From Onstottus_B arcticum (GTDB taxonomy: Bacteria > Acidobacteriota > Blastocatellia > UBA7656), in the NCBI GenBank assembly GCA_038040485.1, contig JBBPIE010000003.1, positions 62,001 through 126,000 of the forward strand: a DNA stretch of 64,000 nucleotides, given 5' to 3'. Position 1 is the stretch's first letter; every line of letters begins with the position of its first letter. The translations under genes were made by a program, and so were the position numbers. This document shows, one piece after another, positions 17,939 to 26,613 of this stretch. The notes beneath the pieces are model-generated. The model was not told the DNA's origin and searched no databases. It was given only the letters and a program-made list of their open reading frames with translations.

Positions 17939-18095
17939 ACTCGGGGCAGTCCTTCGAGAGCAAGTCCGCCAACGTGCCAATTTCCTGTGCGAGTATTGCC
18001 ACACCGATGAACATTTGCAATGCGTTCGTTTCACCATTGACCATCTGACGCCAGTGTCTGAAGGCCGAGATGATTCTCTTGAGAACCTCGGGTAA
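17928..18095 (+). pseudogene. Truncated HNH endonuclease, 5' half only
   Basis: From GTG 17928 the frame reads VPRKLGAVLREQVRQRANF, then LCEYC and FTIDHLTPVSEG…DDSLENL, the first zinc Cys pair and the catalytic IDH of an HNH nuclease. The normal continuation (the second Cys pair, ACFHCN-like, and the C-terminus) is absent. After ENLG a stop follows, and the DNA changes into the middle of a VOC-family gene. Only 55 codons remain, so the nuclease should be inactive. Confidence 0.8.
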
Positions 18096-18429
18096 GCTCA
18101 TGCATGCCCACGTGCGCATAGGCGATTCCGATTTGATGTTCAACGACTCCTTTCCGGAACACGGGTCGCCGCCGATAGCGAAGGGACACTTGCCCTTCGC
18201 GCTGCACCTGTACGTTCCGGATGCTGACGCCGTTTTTGCGAAGGCTGTAGCTGCCGGCTGCGAAGTGACTATGCCGCTTGCGGATCAGTTTTGGGGCGAC
18301 CGGTACGGCCATGTGAAAGACCCGTTCGGGTTCACTTGGGCGATTGGTACGTACCTCAAAGACCCGACGGCAGCGGAAATTCAGGAGCGAGAGAAGGCAT
18401 TCTTTGGTGCCGCCGAAGCGTCAGCGTAA
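18090..18429 (+). pseudogene. Truncated VOC (glyoxalase-like) gene, 3' two thirds
   Basis: From the junction GGTAAGCTCATGCATG on, the sequence is almost the same as bases ~20816-21090 of the intact VOC gene at 20674-21153. The first ~48 codons, which hold the YIPEGFHTLTPHLTVNGA start, are missing and are replaced by the HNH remnant. The frame is open to a stop at 18427-18429. The last ~25 codons differ clearly from the intact copy, while the centre is nearly identical, which hints at later gene conversion. An ATG at 18070 could start a hybrid peptide, but a working protein is unlikely. Confidence 0.8.
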
Positions 18430-18446
18430 ATGTCGTAGAAACTCGC

Positions 18447-20450
18447 TCAGCCGAGCGGTTTCGATGAATTCACGTAATCTTGAAATCCCAAACCGTCCGG
18501 AGGCGGTCGGTAGCCCGGGACTTCAAACACTCCCAGCGTCCAGCCTTTTCCTCCGGTGAAGAAATCCAACGGAGTCGTGCCTAGCTTGAAGATCGCTTCC
18601 ATCGTTTTTTGATTTGGATAAGGGCCTTCGTTTTGTTGCTCGACCTTCGAGCCGACTTCGGCGCAGGCCCACCACCAATACACGCGATTGCTCTTAGCGT
18701 CCGACACGTACTTGAACATCAACGAGTACCCCGGCACGTTGCGCATGAACGGATTCATCGGCGGTTGAAAGCTCATCAGCCCCTGGCAAAGGATGATCTT
18801 CCATTTCGCCGGCATCAACGTCTGATAGAATTCGAGCGCGATCGCCTCGCCGGCGCCCGCCAGCGTTTCGTAGTTCAGGCCCGGCCGCCAGAACCAAACC
18901 CCGCTCCGAATCGCTTCGCCACACGCCCCGAGCCTTCCCCAGTCGCCGAGGATCGCTTGCTGAAACTCGGATCGAGCCTTTTCAAGCTTGACGACCCTTG
19001 AACTCAGAGCGCCCGCAAGATCGGAACATGCGATCTTCAAGGGGACTGACCCATCCGGCAGGTTATGCTCCTTTGCGGTCTGATCGCCCGCGAACTTCAG
19101 ACAAGCCATTCCGATATCCACGACTTCGGATCCCACAAACGCTTTGGCTTTGCCGACGACCGCGGACTCGAGCTTTCCAACAAGCTTGTCGAAGATCACG
19201 CTGACGATCGTCTTTGGCTGTTGCGCCGGGGTGTCTGGAAGCCCCACCATTCCGACCACTTGATTGTAGGTGTTTGTGTTTACCAATCCGATATTGGTGT
19301 TCAGCAGGGCGATGTTGACGAATAGGTTGGTCACGCCTTGCACGTATTCGAGCTCGTCCTTTATCTGGTCCTGTATGGAGTCCCAGTCCGTTTGAGGAAC
19401 GGTGGCCGGCTTGGCCATTTGGCTGACCTTGGTAAACCAAACCGAGAACGTTGCGATCGCGCTTGTATACTGCGAGCGGACGCCGTTGGGATCGGTTATG
19501 CCCAGCTCGGTTGATATGGCTTTGTAGCCCTTTGTTTCTCCCGCGTTCATCGCGGGAAAGGCTTCGGCGGGTTGATCCAGCACGCCGTAGGCAGCTCGCT
19601 TGAAACCAAACCCAGTCACACTGAGCGAGTAGAAGTAACAGGCGCGGCGAGTGGACGCGGTGAATCCCATCGCACCGCCTTCGAGGAGGAACGTCAAATC
19701 GGTAAGCCCGGGTCTTACCAGACGGAGTTCTCCGGGCACCATCATGTCGGCCGAGCTCCACCAGTAAGAACCGTCTTTGCAAGCCCCGACCCATTGCAAC
19801 CCTGCCGGCGCAGTCGTTACATGGTCTATCCACTTTCCTTCCGAGTACCGCAGAAGCTTCGCTTGCCCGGATTTCTGAGCAACCGCAAGCACAAAATCGG
19901 ATTTGCCCACCGAAATCTGCTTGATCGTCGTCCCGGCGTCGGGCGCAACCACCCTCCAGGGGGAGGCACCCGAACCGTACAACCACGCCTTGCCGCTGCT
20001 GCTCAACACCCAAAGCGTTCCGTCCGAGGCAGCGCTTGCCGCCATTGGAGTGTCATTATCCGGCAGAGCCGGAAGATCCGAGACTGGGGTGTCTTCTTGA
20101 TACTCGCAAAGCACTCGCTTGCCCGCTCGCGACTGGATAAAGAAGGCTCGCTTGCTCGAGACCGGCGCGATGTAGCGGCCAAAGCTCAAAGGGCCGGGAT
20201 TGTGATAAGCCATGTCGCAGACTTTCACCTGATCGTCGACTGCGGTGCTGTACTGTCCAAGCTCCGACTTGGTAGCCGTCCATAGACTCCCGTCGGCCGC
20301 GACGGCCATCGTGAGAATCCCCGTAGACCCGGGGTAAGTCAGCGTGTTGGCGATTCCGGTTTTTAAGCCAACGGCGGGAGCAGGCGCTTTTGCTTTTGGC
20401 GTGGCGCTTCGAAAGAGCTGTTGAGCAGCGGTAATAATCAAATCGTCCAC
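18447..20450 (-). CDS. Large protein of unknown function with beta-propeller-like N-terminal half
   Basis: 667 residues starting at GTG 20450, with GGAGG five bases upstream. No signal peptide is visible. The first ~300 residues contain repeated DGSLW / DGTLWVL / DGSYWW segments spaced about 60-70 residues apart, as in tectonin- or propeller-type repeats. A central helical part (about 330-500) has IQDQIKDELEYVQGVTNLFVNIALLNTN. The C-terminal part is aromatic-rich (MFKYVSDAKSNRVYWWWACAEVG, KGWTLGVFEVPGYRPPPDG). I do not recognise the family. It lies between two VOC copies and ends 18 bases from the truncated one; its arrival there may be tied to the duplication. Confidence 0.75.
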   Translation of the reverse strand: MDDLIITAAQQLFRSATPKAKAPAPAVGLKTGIANTLTYPGSTGILTMAVAADGSLWTATKSELGQYSTAVDDQVKVCDMAYHNPGPLSFGRYIAPVSSKRAFFIQSRAGKRVLCEYQEDTPVSDLPALPDNDTPMAASAASDGTLWVLSSSGKAWLYGSGASPWRVVAPDAGTTIKQISVGKSDFVLAVAQKSGQAKLLRYSEGKWIDHVTTAPAGLQWVGACKDGSYWWSSADMMVPGELRLVRPGLTDLTFLLEGGAMGFTASTRRACYFYSLSVTGFGFKRAAYGVLDQPAEAFPAMNAGETKGYKAISTELGITDPNGVRSQYTSAIATFSVWFTKVSQMAKPATVPQTDWDSIQDQIKDELEYVQGVTNLFVNIALLNTNIGLVNTNTYNQVVGMVGLPDTPAQQPKTIVSVIFDKLVGKLESAVVGKAKAFVGSEVVDIGMACLKFAGDQTAKEHNLPDGSVPLKIACSDLAGALSSRVVKLEKARSEFQQAILGDWGRLGACGEAIRSGVWFWRPGLNYETLAGAGEAIALEFYQTLMPAKWKIILCQGLMSFQPPMNPFMRNVPGYSLMFKYVSDAKSNRVYWWWACAEVGSKVEQQNEGPYPNQKTMEAIFKLGTTPLDFFTGGKGWTLGVFEVPGYRPPPDGLGFQDYVNSSKPLG

Positions 20451-20673
20451 GAGTCCTCCATTTTCCTTAGTCAGTAGTTTTGCGGCGAGCCCAACTCTCT
20501 TGAATTATTCGGGTCGGGGTGGCCGAGGGGACGAACGGGGCGAATACTACCATCGAGAAAGCATCAGCGCTAGCGGGTTGGCGTTCGGCGGAAGCGACTC
20601 GCGGAGATCGAAGAGGGCCGAGCCTTTGCGCGTGTTTGCCCGGCGGCATCAGTCGGCCTATGATTGACGCACT

Positions 20674-21153
20674 ATGCCTAAAGCAAAGAGTTATATTCCC
20701 GAGGGCTTTCACACTCTGACGCCTCATCTCACGGTTAACGGAGCCGTGAAGTACATTGATTTCTTGATACGGGCGTTCGATGCAGTAGAGGTTTCGCGAT
20801 CGCCCGGACAGGCGGGAAAGCTCATGCATGCTCACGTACGCATAGGCGATTCCGATTTGATGTTCAACGACTCTTTTCCGGAACACGGGTCGCCGCCGAT
20901 CGCGAAGGGACACTGGCCGTTCGCGCTGCACCTGTACGTTCCGGATGCTGACGCCGTTTTTGCGAAGGCAGTAGCTGCCGGCTGCGAAGTGACTATGCCG
21001 CTCGCGGATCAGTTTTGGGGCGACCGGTACGGCCATGTGAAAGACCCGTTCGGTTTCACTTGGGCGATTGGTACGCACATCGAAGACCCGACTCCGGCTG
21101 AGCTTCAGGAACGAGAGAAGAAACTCTTCGGACCCGGCCAAGCGGCTGCGTGA
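20674..21153 (+). CDS. VOC / glyoxalase-like superfamily protein (PhnB-like)
   Basis: 159 residues, full length for the PhnB-like branch. It opens with SYIPEGFHTLTPHLTVNGAVKYIDFLIRAFDAVE and has the usual paired beta-alpha-beta modules ending in WGDRYGHVKDPFGFTWAIGTH. Family members bind a metal or small hydrophobic ligand; several are of unknown function, and the typical metal residues (His, Glu) are not clearly conserved here. Its stop TGA is the start of a heptamer repeat (TGAGGAT units). A truncated near-copy lies at 18090-18429. Confidence 0.85.
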   Translation: MPKAKSYIPEGFHTLTPHLTVNGAVKYIDFLIRAFDAVEVSRSPGQAGKLMHAHVRIGDSDLMFNDSFPEHGSPPIAKGHWPFALHLYVPDADAVFAKAVAAGCEVTMPLADQFWGDRYGHVKDPFGFTWAIGTHIEDPTPAELQEREKKLFGPGQAAA

Positions 21154-21427
21154 GGATGGAAGATGGAGGATCGAGGATAGAGGATGGAGGATCGAGGGTG
21201 GAGGAACGGGATCGGGAATTGAAAAATGAAAATTGAAAATTGAAAAATGCAAATTGAAAGAGAGCGGGCTAATCCGCCAATTTGAGATTTTCAATTTTCA
21301 TTTTTCAATTTTCAATGCTCCATCCTCCATCCTCAATCCTCCATCCTCAATCTCCATCCTCAATCCTCTATCCTCAATCTCCATCCTCAATCCTCTATCC
21401 TCAATCCTCTATCTATCCTCTACCTCA
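21151..21427. repeat. Heptamer inverted repeat, locus B (GGATGGA / ATTGAAA)
   Basis: This fills the space between two convergent genes. The left part is GAGGATG-type units, then TGAAAAT-type units (to ~21260); the right part is the reverse complement, TTTTCAA units (21288-21315), then many CATCCTC/AATCCTC/TATCCTC units up to 21423. The stop codons of both flanking genes are TGA and both are part of the repeat (TGAGGAT on the plus strand, TGAGGTA on the minus strand). Confidence 0.85.
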
Positions 21428-23467
21428 CTGTCCGTTCGAACTCGGCTCTCGAAAATACTGTTCGATCCACTCCATCCATCGACGCTGCACGTCTCGCTGA
21501 CGAACAGGGTCGGGCGCGTTGTGGCCGTAGATCGGATACGCGATGAACTTCGTCGGCACGCCGTTGTCTTTCAACGCGTGATACAGCTTGAAGGACTGCG
21601 TAGGCGTTACGCGGAAGTCTTGGGTGTTGGTCATAACCAGCGTTGGCGTTCGCATCTTCGAAGCGTAAGCGATCGGCGACTGGTCGATGTAAGCCTGCAT
21701 TCGCTTTGCATCAGTCCACGGTGAGCCGCCGAACACCGAGCCTCTTCGCACGTTCGCGTCTCCAAGGTTGTACTGATCCATCCAGTCCGTTACCGGCGCG
21801 CCGGCCACCGCTACTCGCCAGCCCTGATAGTTCCCGATCAGCCAGCTAGTCATGTAGCCGCCGTACGACCATCCGGACACCGCGATTCGAGTGGTGTCGA
21901 CAAAGCCGCGCTGCTTCAAGGCTTCGACGCCGGCCATCACGTCGCGGCCCGGTCCGGCCCCAGCGTCGTTTATGATCGCGCGCTGGTAGACGTTGCCGAG
22001 CTGATCGCTGCCGCGATAGTTCGGCTGAAACACGACCCAGCCTTTCGCTGCCATGAGCTGCGCCTGCGATGAGAAGGTTTCGAGTGACGCGGCGGTCGGG
22101 CCTCCGTGGATCACAAGCACCAACGGATACTTTTGACTGCCGGAGAAGTCCGGGGGATAAGTCACAATTCCGTTGTGAGTGAAGTTCTCCGATTGCCACG
22201 AGACCACCTCGGTTCGTCCGAGCGCCAGGCCGGCTACTTCGGCGTTCAAGTTTGTCAGCCGCTTTGGCGAGGCCGCCGTTGACGACATGTAGTAAAGCTC
22301 GGCAGGCCGCATCGGGTCGGTTGCGACGAACGCAATCGCTCCGTTCTTGCCGACGGCGACATCAACCCAGAACGAGGAAGCGGGAGTGAGGTTGCCAAGA
22401 TCGAGCTTGCGCGCCGGGCCTTCGAGCGGCTGCTGCCACAGCGAAACACGCGTGCCGTCGTTCGCGCCGACGAGCAGCGACTTGCTGTCCGGCATCCAGA
22501 TCGAGCGGGCCATATGCCGGTCGATCGCTCGGGTGATGCTCTTCCCCGCGCCGCCCATTGAAGGCGCGATGTGAATTTCGTTCAGGTTGCCTGAATCACC
22601 ATCGCGCGGTTGCCAGTACGCTACGAGCGAGCCGTCCGGTGAGAAAGCAGGTTGAACTTCGAGGCGGTCGCGTCCGGTCACGCCGCGCATTTTTCCGGTC
22701 GCGATATCGAGCACTTGAACCGAGGCGTTAAGCGCATCGCCCGAGTGAGGCGTCGCCATTCGAACCAGGACGATCGACTTGCCATCGGGCGACCAGGCCA
22801 GCGGAGAGGCGGGCGCTCCGGGAGGATGATTGATCGGAAGACTCCAAGACCCGGATGTAAGCCGGCGCGCTTCGCCACCCTCGGCGGGCGCCAGCCACGC
22901 GTGCGTAGGCAGTGCTTGCGACTGGATCAGGAAATCGTCGTTGCCGACCTCGAACGAGTCGTTGAAGCGCTCGGGCCCGGTCTTCTTTTCGGGTTCATCT
23001 TCAGTCGCGAAGGCAATCGTTCGCCCGTCGGGTGACCACGCAAATTGTTGCACGCCTTTTGGCGCGCTGGTCAGCCGGCGAGTGTCGCCGCCGCTCATCG
23101 GCATTACGAAGATCTGTGCGTGAGGCTGCTGGCCCGTTGCAAGCGAGACGTTCGATAGAAACGCGAGCCGGTCGCCCTTTGGCGAGAACCTTGGCTGGCT
23201 TACGCTCCGGCGATCGGAAGTCAGCACGCGTTGGTTGCCGCTTGCGATGTCAACGAGAACGAGGTTGCCGTCGTAGCGGTTCTCGTCGTAGTTGGCCAGC
23301 GCGACGACCACGACGATCGACGCGCTGTCTGGTGAGATTTGAGGATCGGATACGCGAACAACGCGCCCAAGATCGTCGAGCTGCATTCGACGCGGTTGCT
23401 GCGCGAGTGCGGCCACAGACAAGAGGCCAATCAACAGCAAAGTTGCGTTGAGCTTAGTAGTCTTCAT
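21425..23467 (-). CDS. S9 family serine peptidase (prolyl oligopeptidase / acylaminoacyl peptidase type)
   Basis: 680 residues with an N-terminal signal peptide (LNATLLLIGLLSVAALAQQ), so probably periplasmic. Residues ~30-400 contain propeller repeats with FSPDG, WSPDG and FSPKG motifs, as in TolB/S9 proteins. The C-terminal ~250 residues are an alpha/beta hydrolase with nucleophile Ser in SGWSYGGY (~533), Asp in NTQDFRVTP (~616) and His in IYGHNAP (~651). It would cut short peptides, perhaps after proline or acyl-amino acids. GAGG lies eight bases before ATG 23467. The stop merges with heptamer repeats. Confidence 0.9.
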   Translation of the reverse strand: MKTTKLNATLLLIGLLSVAALAQQPRRMQLDDLGRVVRVSDPQISPDSASIVVVVALANYDENRYDGNLVLVDIASGNQRVLTSDRRSVSQPRFSPKGDRLAFLSNVSLATGQQPHAQIFVMPMSGGDTRRLTSAPKGVQQFAWSPDGRTIAFATEDEPEKKTGPERFNDSFEVGNDDFLIQSQALPTHAWLAPAEGGEARRLTSGSWSLPINHPPGAPASPLAWSPDGKSIVLVRMATPHSGDALNASVQVLDIATGKMRGVTGRDRLEVQPAFSPDGSLVAYWQPRDGDSGNLNEIHIAPSMGGAGKSITRAIDRHMARSIWMPDSKSLLVGANDGTRVSLWQQPLEGPARKLDLGNLTPASSFWVDVAVGKNGAIAFVATDPMRPAELYYMSSTAASPKRLTNLNAEVAGLALGRTEVVSWQSENFTHNGIVTYPPDFSGSQKYPLVLVIHGGPTAASLETFSSQAQLMAAKGWVVFQPNYRGSDQLGNVYQRAIINDAGAGPGRDVMAGVEALKQRGFVDTTRIAVSGWSYGGYMTSWLIGNYQGWRVAVAGAPVTDWMDQYNLGDANVRRGSVFGGSPWTDAKRMQAYIDQSPIAYASKMRTPTLVMTNTQDFRVTPTQSFKLYHALKDNGVPTKFIAYPIYGHNAPDPVRQRDVQRRWMEWIEQYFREPSSNGQ

Positions 23468-23527
23468 GAATCACCTCATTCGATTTAGGCAGATTTGATA
23501 GGCGCGACTCTTTTCGAATCGAGGGCG

Positions 23528-23555
23528 ATTCTAACACCGAGAGCGAGGAACGCAA
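23528..23555 (-). promoter_or_regulatory. Candidate sigma-70 promoter for the S9 peptidase
   Basis: TTGCGT (23550-23555) and TAGAAT (23528-23533) on the minus strand with 16 bases between them, about 60 bases before the S9 start. This is the best match in the spacer but not a strong one. Confidence 0.35.
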
Positions 23556-23575
23556 GCAGCGGGTAGTGTTGGTTT

Positions 23576-23740
23576 CGGTTCAGGGTTTAGGGTTTAGGGT
23601 TCAGGGTTCAGGTTTTAGGGTTCAGGGTTGAGGGTTCTGGTTCCTGGTCTCACACCCAACACAAACCAAAACCCCAAACGCAAAACCCTGAACCCTGAAC
23701 CCTAAACTCTAAACTCTAAGCTCTGAACTCTGAACCTCCG
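23576..23740. repeat. Heptamer inverted repeat, locus C (GGTTCAG / GGTTTAG)
   Basis: Left arm 23576-23650: GTTCAGG, GTTTAGG, GTTTAGG, GTTCAGG and further variants. Right arm 23666-23737: the reverse complement, AACCCTGAACCCTAAAC-like units. It lies in the spacer between divergent genes, so unlike the other loci it is not at a stop codon. Apart from this repeat and the promoter at 23528, the 23468-23786 spacer shows nothing. Confidence 0.85.
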
Positions 23741-23786
23741 ATGCCGTTCGTTGACCGCCGACACTCGCGATGCTAGATTTCGAGCC

Positions 23787-24197
23787 GTGAATGACACTGA
23801 CCCGCATGCCGATCAAACAACAAGCCGATTCAAAGGACCCGGAGGCAGCCCGGGCGGGATGGGATTGTTCCTGTTCGGGCTCGCGCTCACAGTTGCCGGC
23901 GGCTACTTGATAATGAACCACGTGCAGATCGGAAGCGGGTATTGGGGCTGGTGGGGCGGTAACACGTTCGGGCTGACGCTATTGCCGCTGATCATTGGCA
24001 TCGGCTTGCTCTTCTTTGACGGGAGATCGATAGCTGGTTGGGTGCTAGCTGGAGCCGGCGCGCTTATCATCTTTGTCGGAATCATCGTCAACCTTCAAAT
24101 CCACTTTCCTCAAACAAGCCTGTTTAACGTTATCGTTATGCTCACGCTTTTTGCCGGCGGCCTCGGGTTGATGGCCCGCTCGCTGAAGAGTTCCTGA
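23787..24197 (+). CDS. Small integral membrane protein of unknown function
   Basis: 136 residues from GTG 23787 (or 148 from ATG 23751). Four hydrophobic segments can be seen: MGLFLFGLALTVAGGYLIM, TFGLTLLPLIIGIGLLFF, IAGWVLAGAGALIIFVGIIV and LFNVIVMLTLFAGGLGLMA. The N-terminus is polar and Gly/Pro-rich. It ends four bases before the beta-lactamase-type gene and is probably co-transcribed with it. I do not recognise a named family. Confidence 0.7.
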   Translation: MNDTDPHADQTTSRFKGPGGSPGGMGLFLFGLALTVAGGYLIMNHVQIGSGYWGWWGGNTFGLTLLPLIIGIGLLFFDGRSIAGWVLAGAGALIIFVGIIVNLQIHFPQTSLFNVIVMLTLFAGGLGLMARSLKSS

Positions 24198-24201
24198 GAA
24201 G

Positions 24202-25263
24202 ATGAAAACGGATCGAGCCCCAGGTCCCTCACATCAGACAGTGCGCCTTGTCGCTGGCTTCGCCGCAGCCGCGATCCTGCTGTGCTCATTCTCCCTGCCG
24301 AGCCCTGCCTCTCAATCAAAAGCGAGCCGCGCATCGAAGCTCGAACATAGGATCAACGTGCTGATCCGCGAGAGCGGCGCCGAAACGGTTGCGGTTGCCT
24401 TCCACGACCTCGGCACGGGAGCGGGGTTGCTGATCAACCCTGATCAGAGCTTCCACGCTGCCAGCACGATGAAGGTGCCGGTGATGATGGAACTCTACCG
24501 TCAGAAGGAAGCCGGCAAGTTCTCGCTCGACGATCAAGTCCCAATCAAGAACGACTTCGCCAGCATTGCGGACGGCAGCCGTTATTCGCTGTCACCGGAT
24601 GATGACTCCGAACTGACGCTGTACAAACGAGTGGGACAAACGGCGTCCGTTCGAGAGCTGCTTCATCTAATGATAACGGTTAGCAGCAACCTCGCGACGA
24701 ACATCCTGATCGAGCGAGTTGGCGCCGCGAATGTCGTAAGGCTTATGCGCCGGTATGGAGCCAACCACATCCGTGTGCTTCGAGGCGTTGAAGACAGCAA
24801 GGCTTTCGAGCGCGGGATGAACAACACGACCACCGCGCGCGATCTGATGATCCTGCTGCGGCGAATTGCAGAAGGCCGCGGCGTGTCGCAGAGGGCTTCC
24901 GACGAGATGCTCAAGGTCTTGTTGGATCAGAAGTTCAGCGAGGGGATTCCCTCCGGACTGCCCGGCGCCGCGCGGGTCGCTCACAAAACCGGCTCGATCA
25001 CAAAGCTCTACCACGACGCGGCGATCGTTCTTCTGCCGAGCCGAAAGCCTTATGTTCTGGTCGTGTTGACGCGCGGGCTCGAAGATGAAAAACGCGCGCA
25101 CAAACTTGTCGCGGACATCTCGCGCGAAGTTTATGGAGTGGTCACGGGCACCACCCAACCGAATACCAGAGTGGTGTTCCCGCTGCCGCCCGCAGACGCG
25201 TCCTCGAGAACGAAAGCGAGCAGACCTACCTGGGTGCCACTAGAAGTGAGACTCGGCCGGTGA
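24202..25263 (+). CDS. Class A beta-lactamase family serine hydrolase
   Basis: 353 residues with a hydrophobic export segment (residues ~15-37). All three active-site elements of class A penicillin-recognising hydrolases are present: STMK at 88-91, SSN at 161-163 in place of the usual SDN, and KTG at 262-264 in AHKTGSITKLY. A candidate for the general-base Glu (Glu166 in standard numbering) is in RGVEDSKAFERG, but the omega-loop is not typical. It could hydrolyse beta-lactams or act on cell wall; no resistance claim can be made from sequence. GAGAAG directly precedes ATG, and the upstream membrane protein gene is four bases away. Confidence 0.85.
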   Translation: MKTDRAPGPSHQTVRLVAGFAAAAILLCSFSLPSPASQSKASRASKLEHRINVLIRESGAETVAVAFHDLGTGAGLLINPDQSFHAASTMKVPVMMELYRQKEAGKFSLDDQVPIKNDFASIADGSRYSLSPDDDSELTLYKRVGQTASVRELLHLMITVSSNLATNILIERVGAANVVRLMRRYGANHIRVLRGVEDSKAFERGMNNTTTARDLMILLRRIAEGRGVSQRASDEMLKVLLDQKFSEGIPSGLPGAARVAHKTGSITKLYHDAAIVLLPSRKPYVLVVLTRGLEDEKRAHKLVADISREVYGVVTGTTQPNTRVVFPLPPADASSRTKASRPTWVPLEVRLGR

Positions 25264-25312
25264 TTGGCCTTTTTCCGAATTGCAAACGGTTGTGTAGGCT
25301 GCATTCTCGGAC

Positions 25313-26611
25313 TTATGCTGAAGTGTCGACAATCCCCTTTATTGAGTCGCTGAAGGCTTGCTCTTCAGCCTCCAGATTCGGATTGGCTAGATCGAACGCA
25401 TACAAGAAAACTCTCATTGAGCCCACAGTGCCAAGCAGCTGCCATCCGGATTTAGTTCCAGCAGCGCTTTGGTGTACCAAGACGACATTGTCCGTTTTGT
25501 AGGAACACCCATACGTTATCGCTTGGTTAATGTCTGGCCGGTCTATACGGTCTTTGTACTTAACTTCAGCGATCCCGAGGACGTTCGGAGGTCTGTCAAT
25601 CACGATATCGGGTTCGACGAGATGCTTTCGAGTATCGTCAAACATACGCTTTTTACCCTCTTTGTTGCCATTCCGTATTCTTGAGTCTGGCAAGATTGCG
25701 GCGAAACGCGTGCGCAGTACGTTCCGTAAGTAGTCCTCGAACAGGGTTTCAAAATCAATGATATAAGACGATAGTTCCACCTCGTGCCCGCGAGTAAGTA
25801 AAGACAAACCCTTACCTGATACGATTGTCAGTGCGATTCCAAGCGCACTCTGGTAGTAACCTCGACTAAAAGGTATTCGCTTGTTGTTGATATGATCTCT
25901 GACCCGTTCGACCAGCTGCTCCGAGGGCGAGAGTGTTACCTTGTTAAACAGGCCAAGAGCCTTATTAACGTCATACACAAGTTTTCGATTGCGCGAAGAA
26001 TTCCGGGTCAGGCGCTGCGCTAGAAACCAGAGCGCGTATTTCAGAAGTTGATTGTAAGGATTGTCAATCGTGTGTTCAAAGTGGCTACTGTACAACTTGT
26101 GTCGAATACCTTTACTGAAATTGAGTTTCGAGGTGAGGGGAAAATTAATTCGTCCTTTAGGGCGAGAAGAGTTTTCAATCCTCTGGCGGTACTTTTTGTA
26201 TAATCCCTGCAATTCAACTTGGCGTAGTGCGGTCAAGAGATTGTTGGCGAGGAACTCAGTAATGCTGATAGTGGACTCAGCGTTGGTGGCGTAGAAGCGG
26301 GTCACCTTAAGCGAATCAATCACCTGCTGGCCAAGATCAATAACACGCGCTAGATTGCCAACCGGGAGCTTTGGTCTGACATCAATTGTTATTTGAGGAT
26401 TAATTGGAATGAGCCCGATGTAACGGCCCGCCGCGAGTTCAAGCTCGCACCCTCGGAACGATACGTGAAAGTATCCCTTGTCTTCAACTTCGGAAAACAA
26501 CTCCAGTCGTCCGTCCTCAGAGACCAAGTCTTTTAGCGGGACTGCAATAGACCTACGAGACTCCACTGTGAGGACCGAAGGGATGGGTCTGGTTAAGGGT
26601 GTAGGGGACAT
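25313..26611 (-). CDS. mcrC: McrC-family component of a McrBC restriction system
   Basis: 432 residues from ATG 26611, two bases after the mcrB stop; a longer frame from 26671 would overlap mcrB by 57 bases. The N-terminal half has the McrC pattern (AGRYIGLIPINPQITIDVRPKLP…LARVIDLG; NPYNQLLKYALWFLAQRL). The C-terminal nuclease shows a PD-(D/E)xK site: EPDIVIDRPPNVLGIAEVKYKD. By family this is the nuclease partner that joins the McrB GTPase ring and cuts DNA. It is the last gene of the operon. Whether the methylation state it recognises is set by the two methyltransferases upstream is unknown. Confidence 0.88.
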   Translation of the reverse strand: MSPTPLTRPIPSVLTVESRRSIAVPLKDLVSEDGRLELFSEVEDKGYFHVSFRGCELELAAGRYIGLIPINPQITIDVRPKLPVGNLARVIDLGQQVIDSLKVTRFYATNAESTISITEFLANNLLTALRQVELQGLYKKYRQRIENSSRPKGRINFPLTSKLNFSKGIRHKLYSSHFEHTIDNPYNQLLKYALWFLAQRLTRNSSRNRKLVYDVNKALGLFNKVTLSPSEQLVERVRDHINNKRIPFSRGYYQSALGIALTIVSGKGLSLLTRGHEVELSSYIIDFETLFEDYLRNVLRTRFAAILPDSRIRNGNKEGKKRMFDDTRKHLVEPDIVIDRPPNVLGIAEVKYKDRIDRPDINQAITYGCSYKTDNVVLVHQSAAGTKSGWQLLGTVGSMRVFLYAFDLANPNLEAEEQAFSDSIKGIVDTSA

Positions 26612-26613
26612 TC

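Noticed and set aside
20467..21294. Minus-strand open frame across the VOC gene
   Set aside because: It mirrors the VOC gene and starts within repeat sequence; the plus-strand protein has clear family motifs.
23576..23740. Telomere-like TTTAGGG repeat
   Set aside because: The units are degenerate (GGTTCAG, GGTTTAG, GGTTGAG), it has an inverted copy nearby and lies in the middle of a bacterial contig; it belongs with the other heptamer loci.
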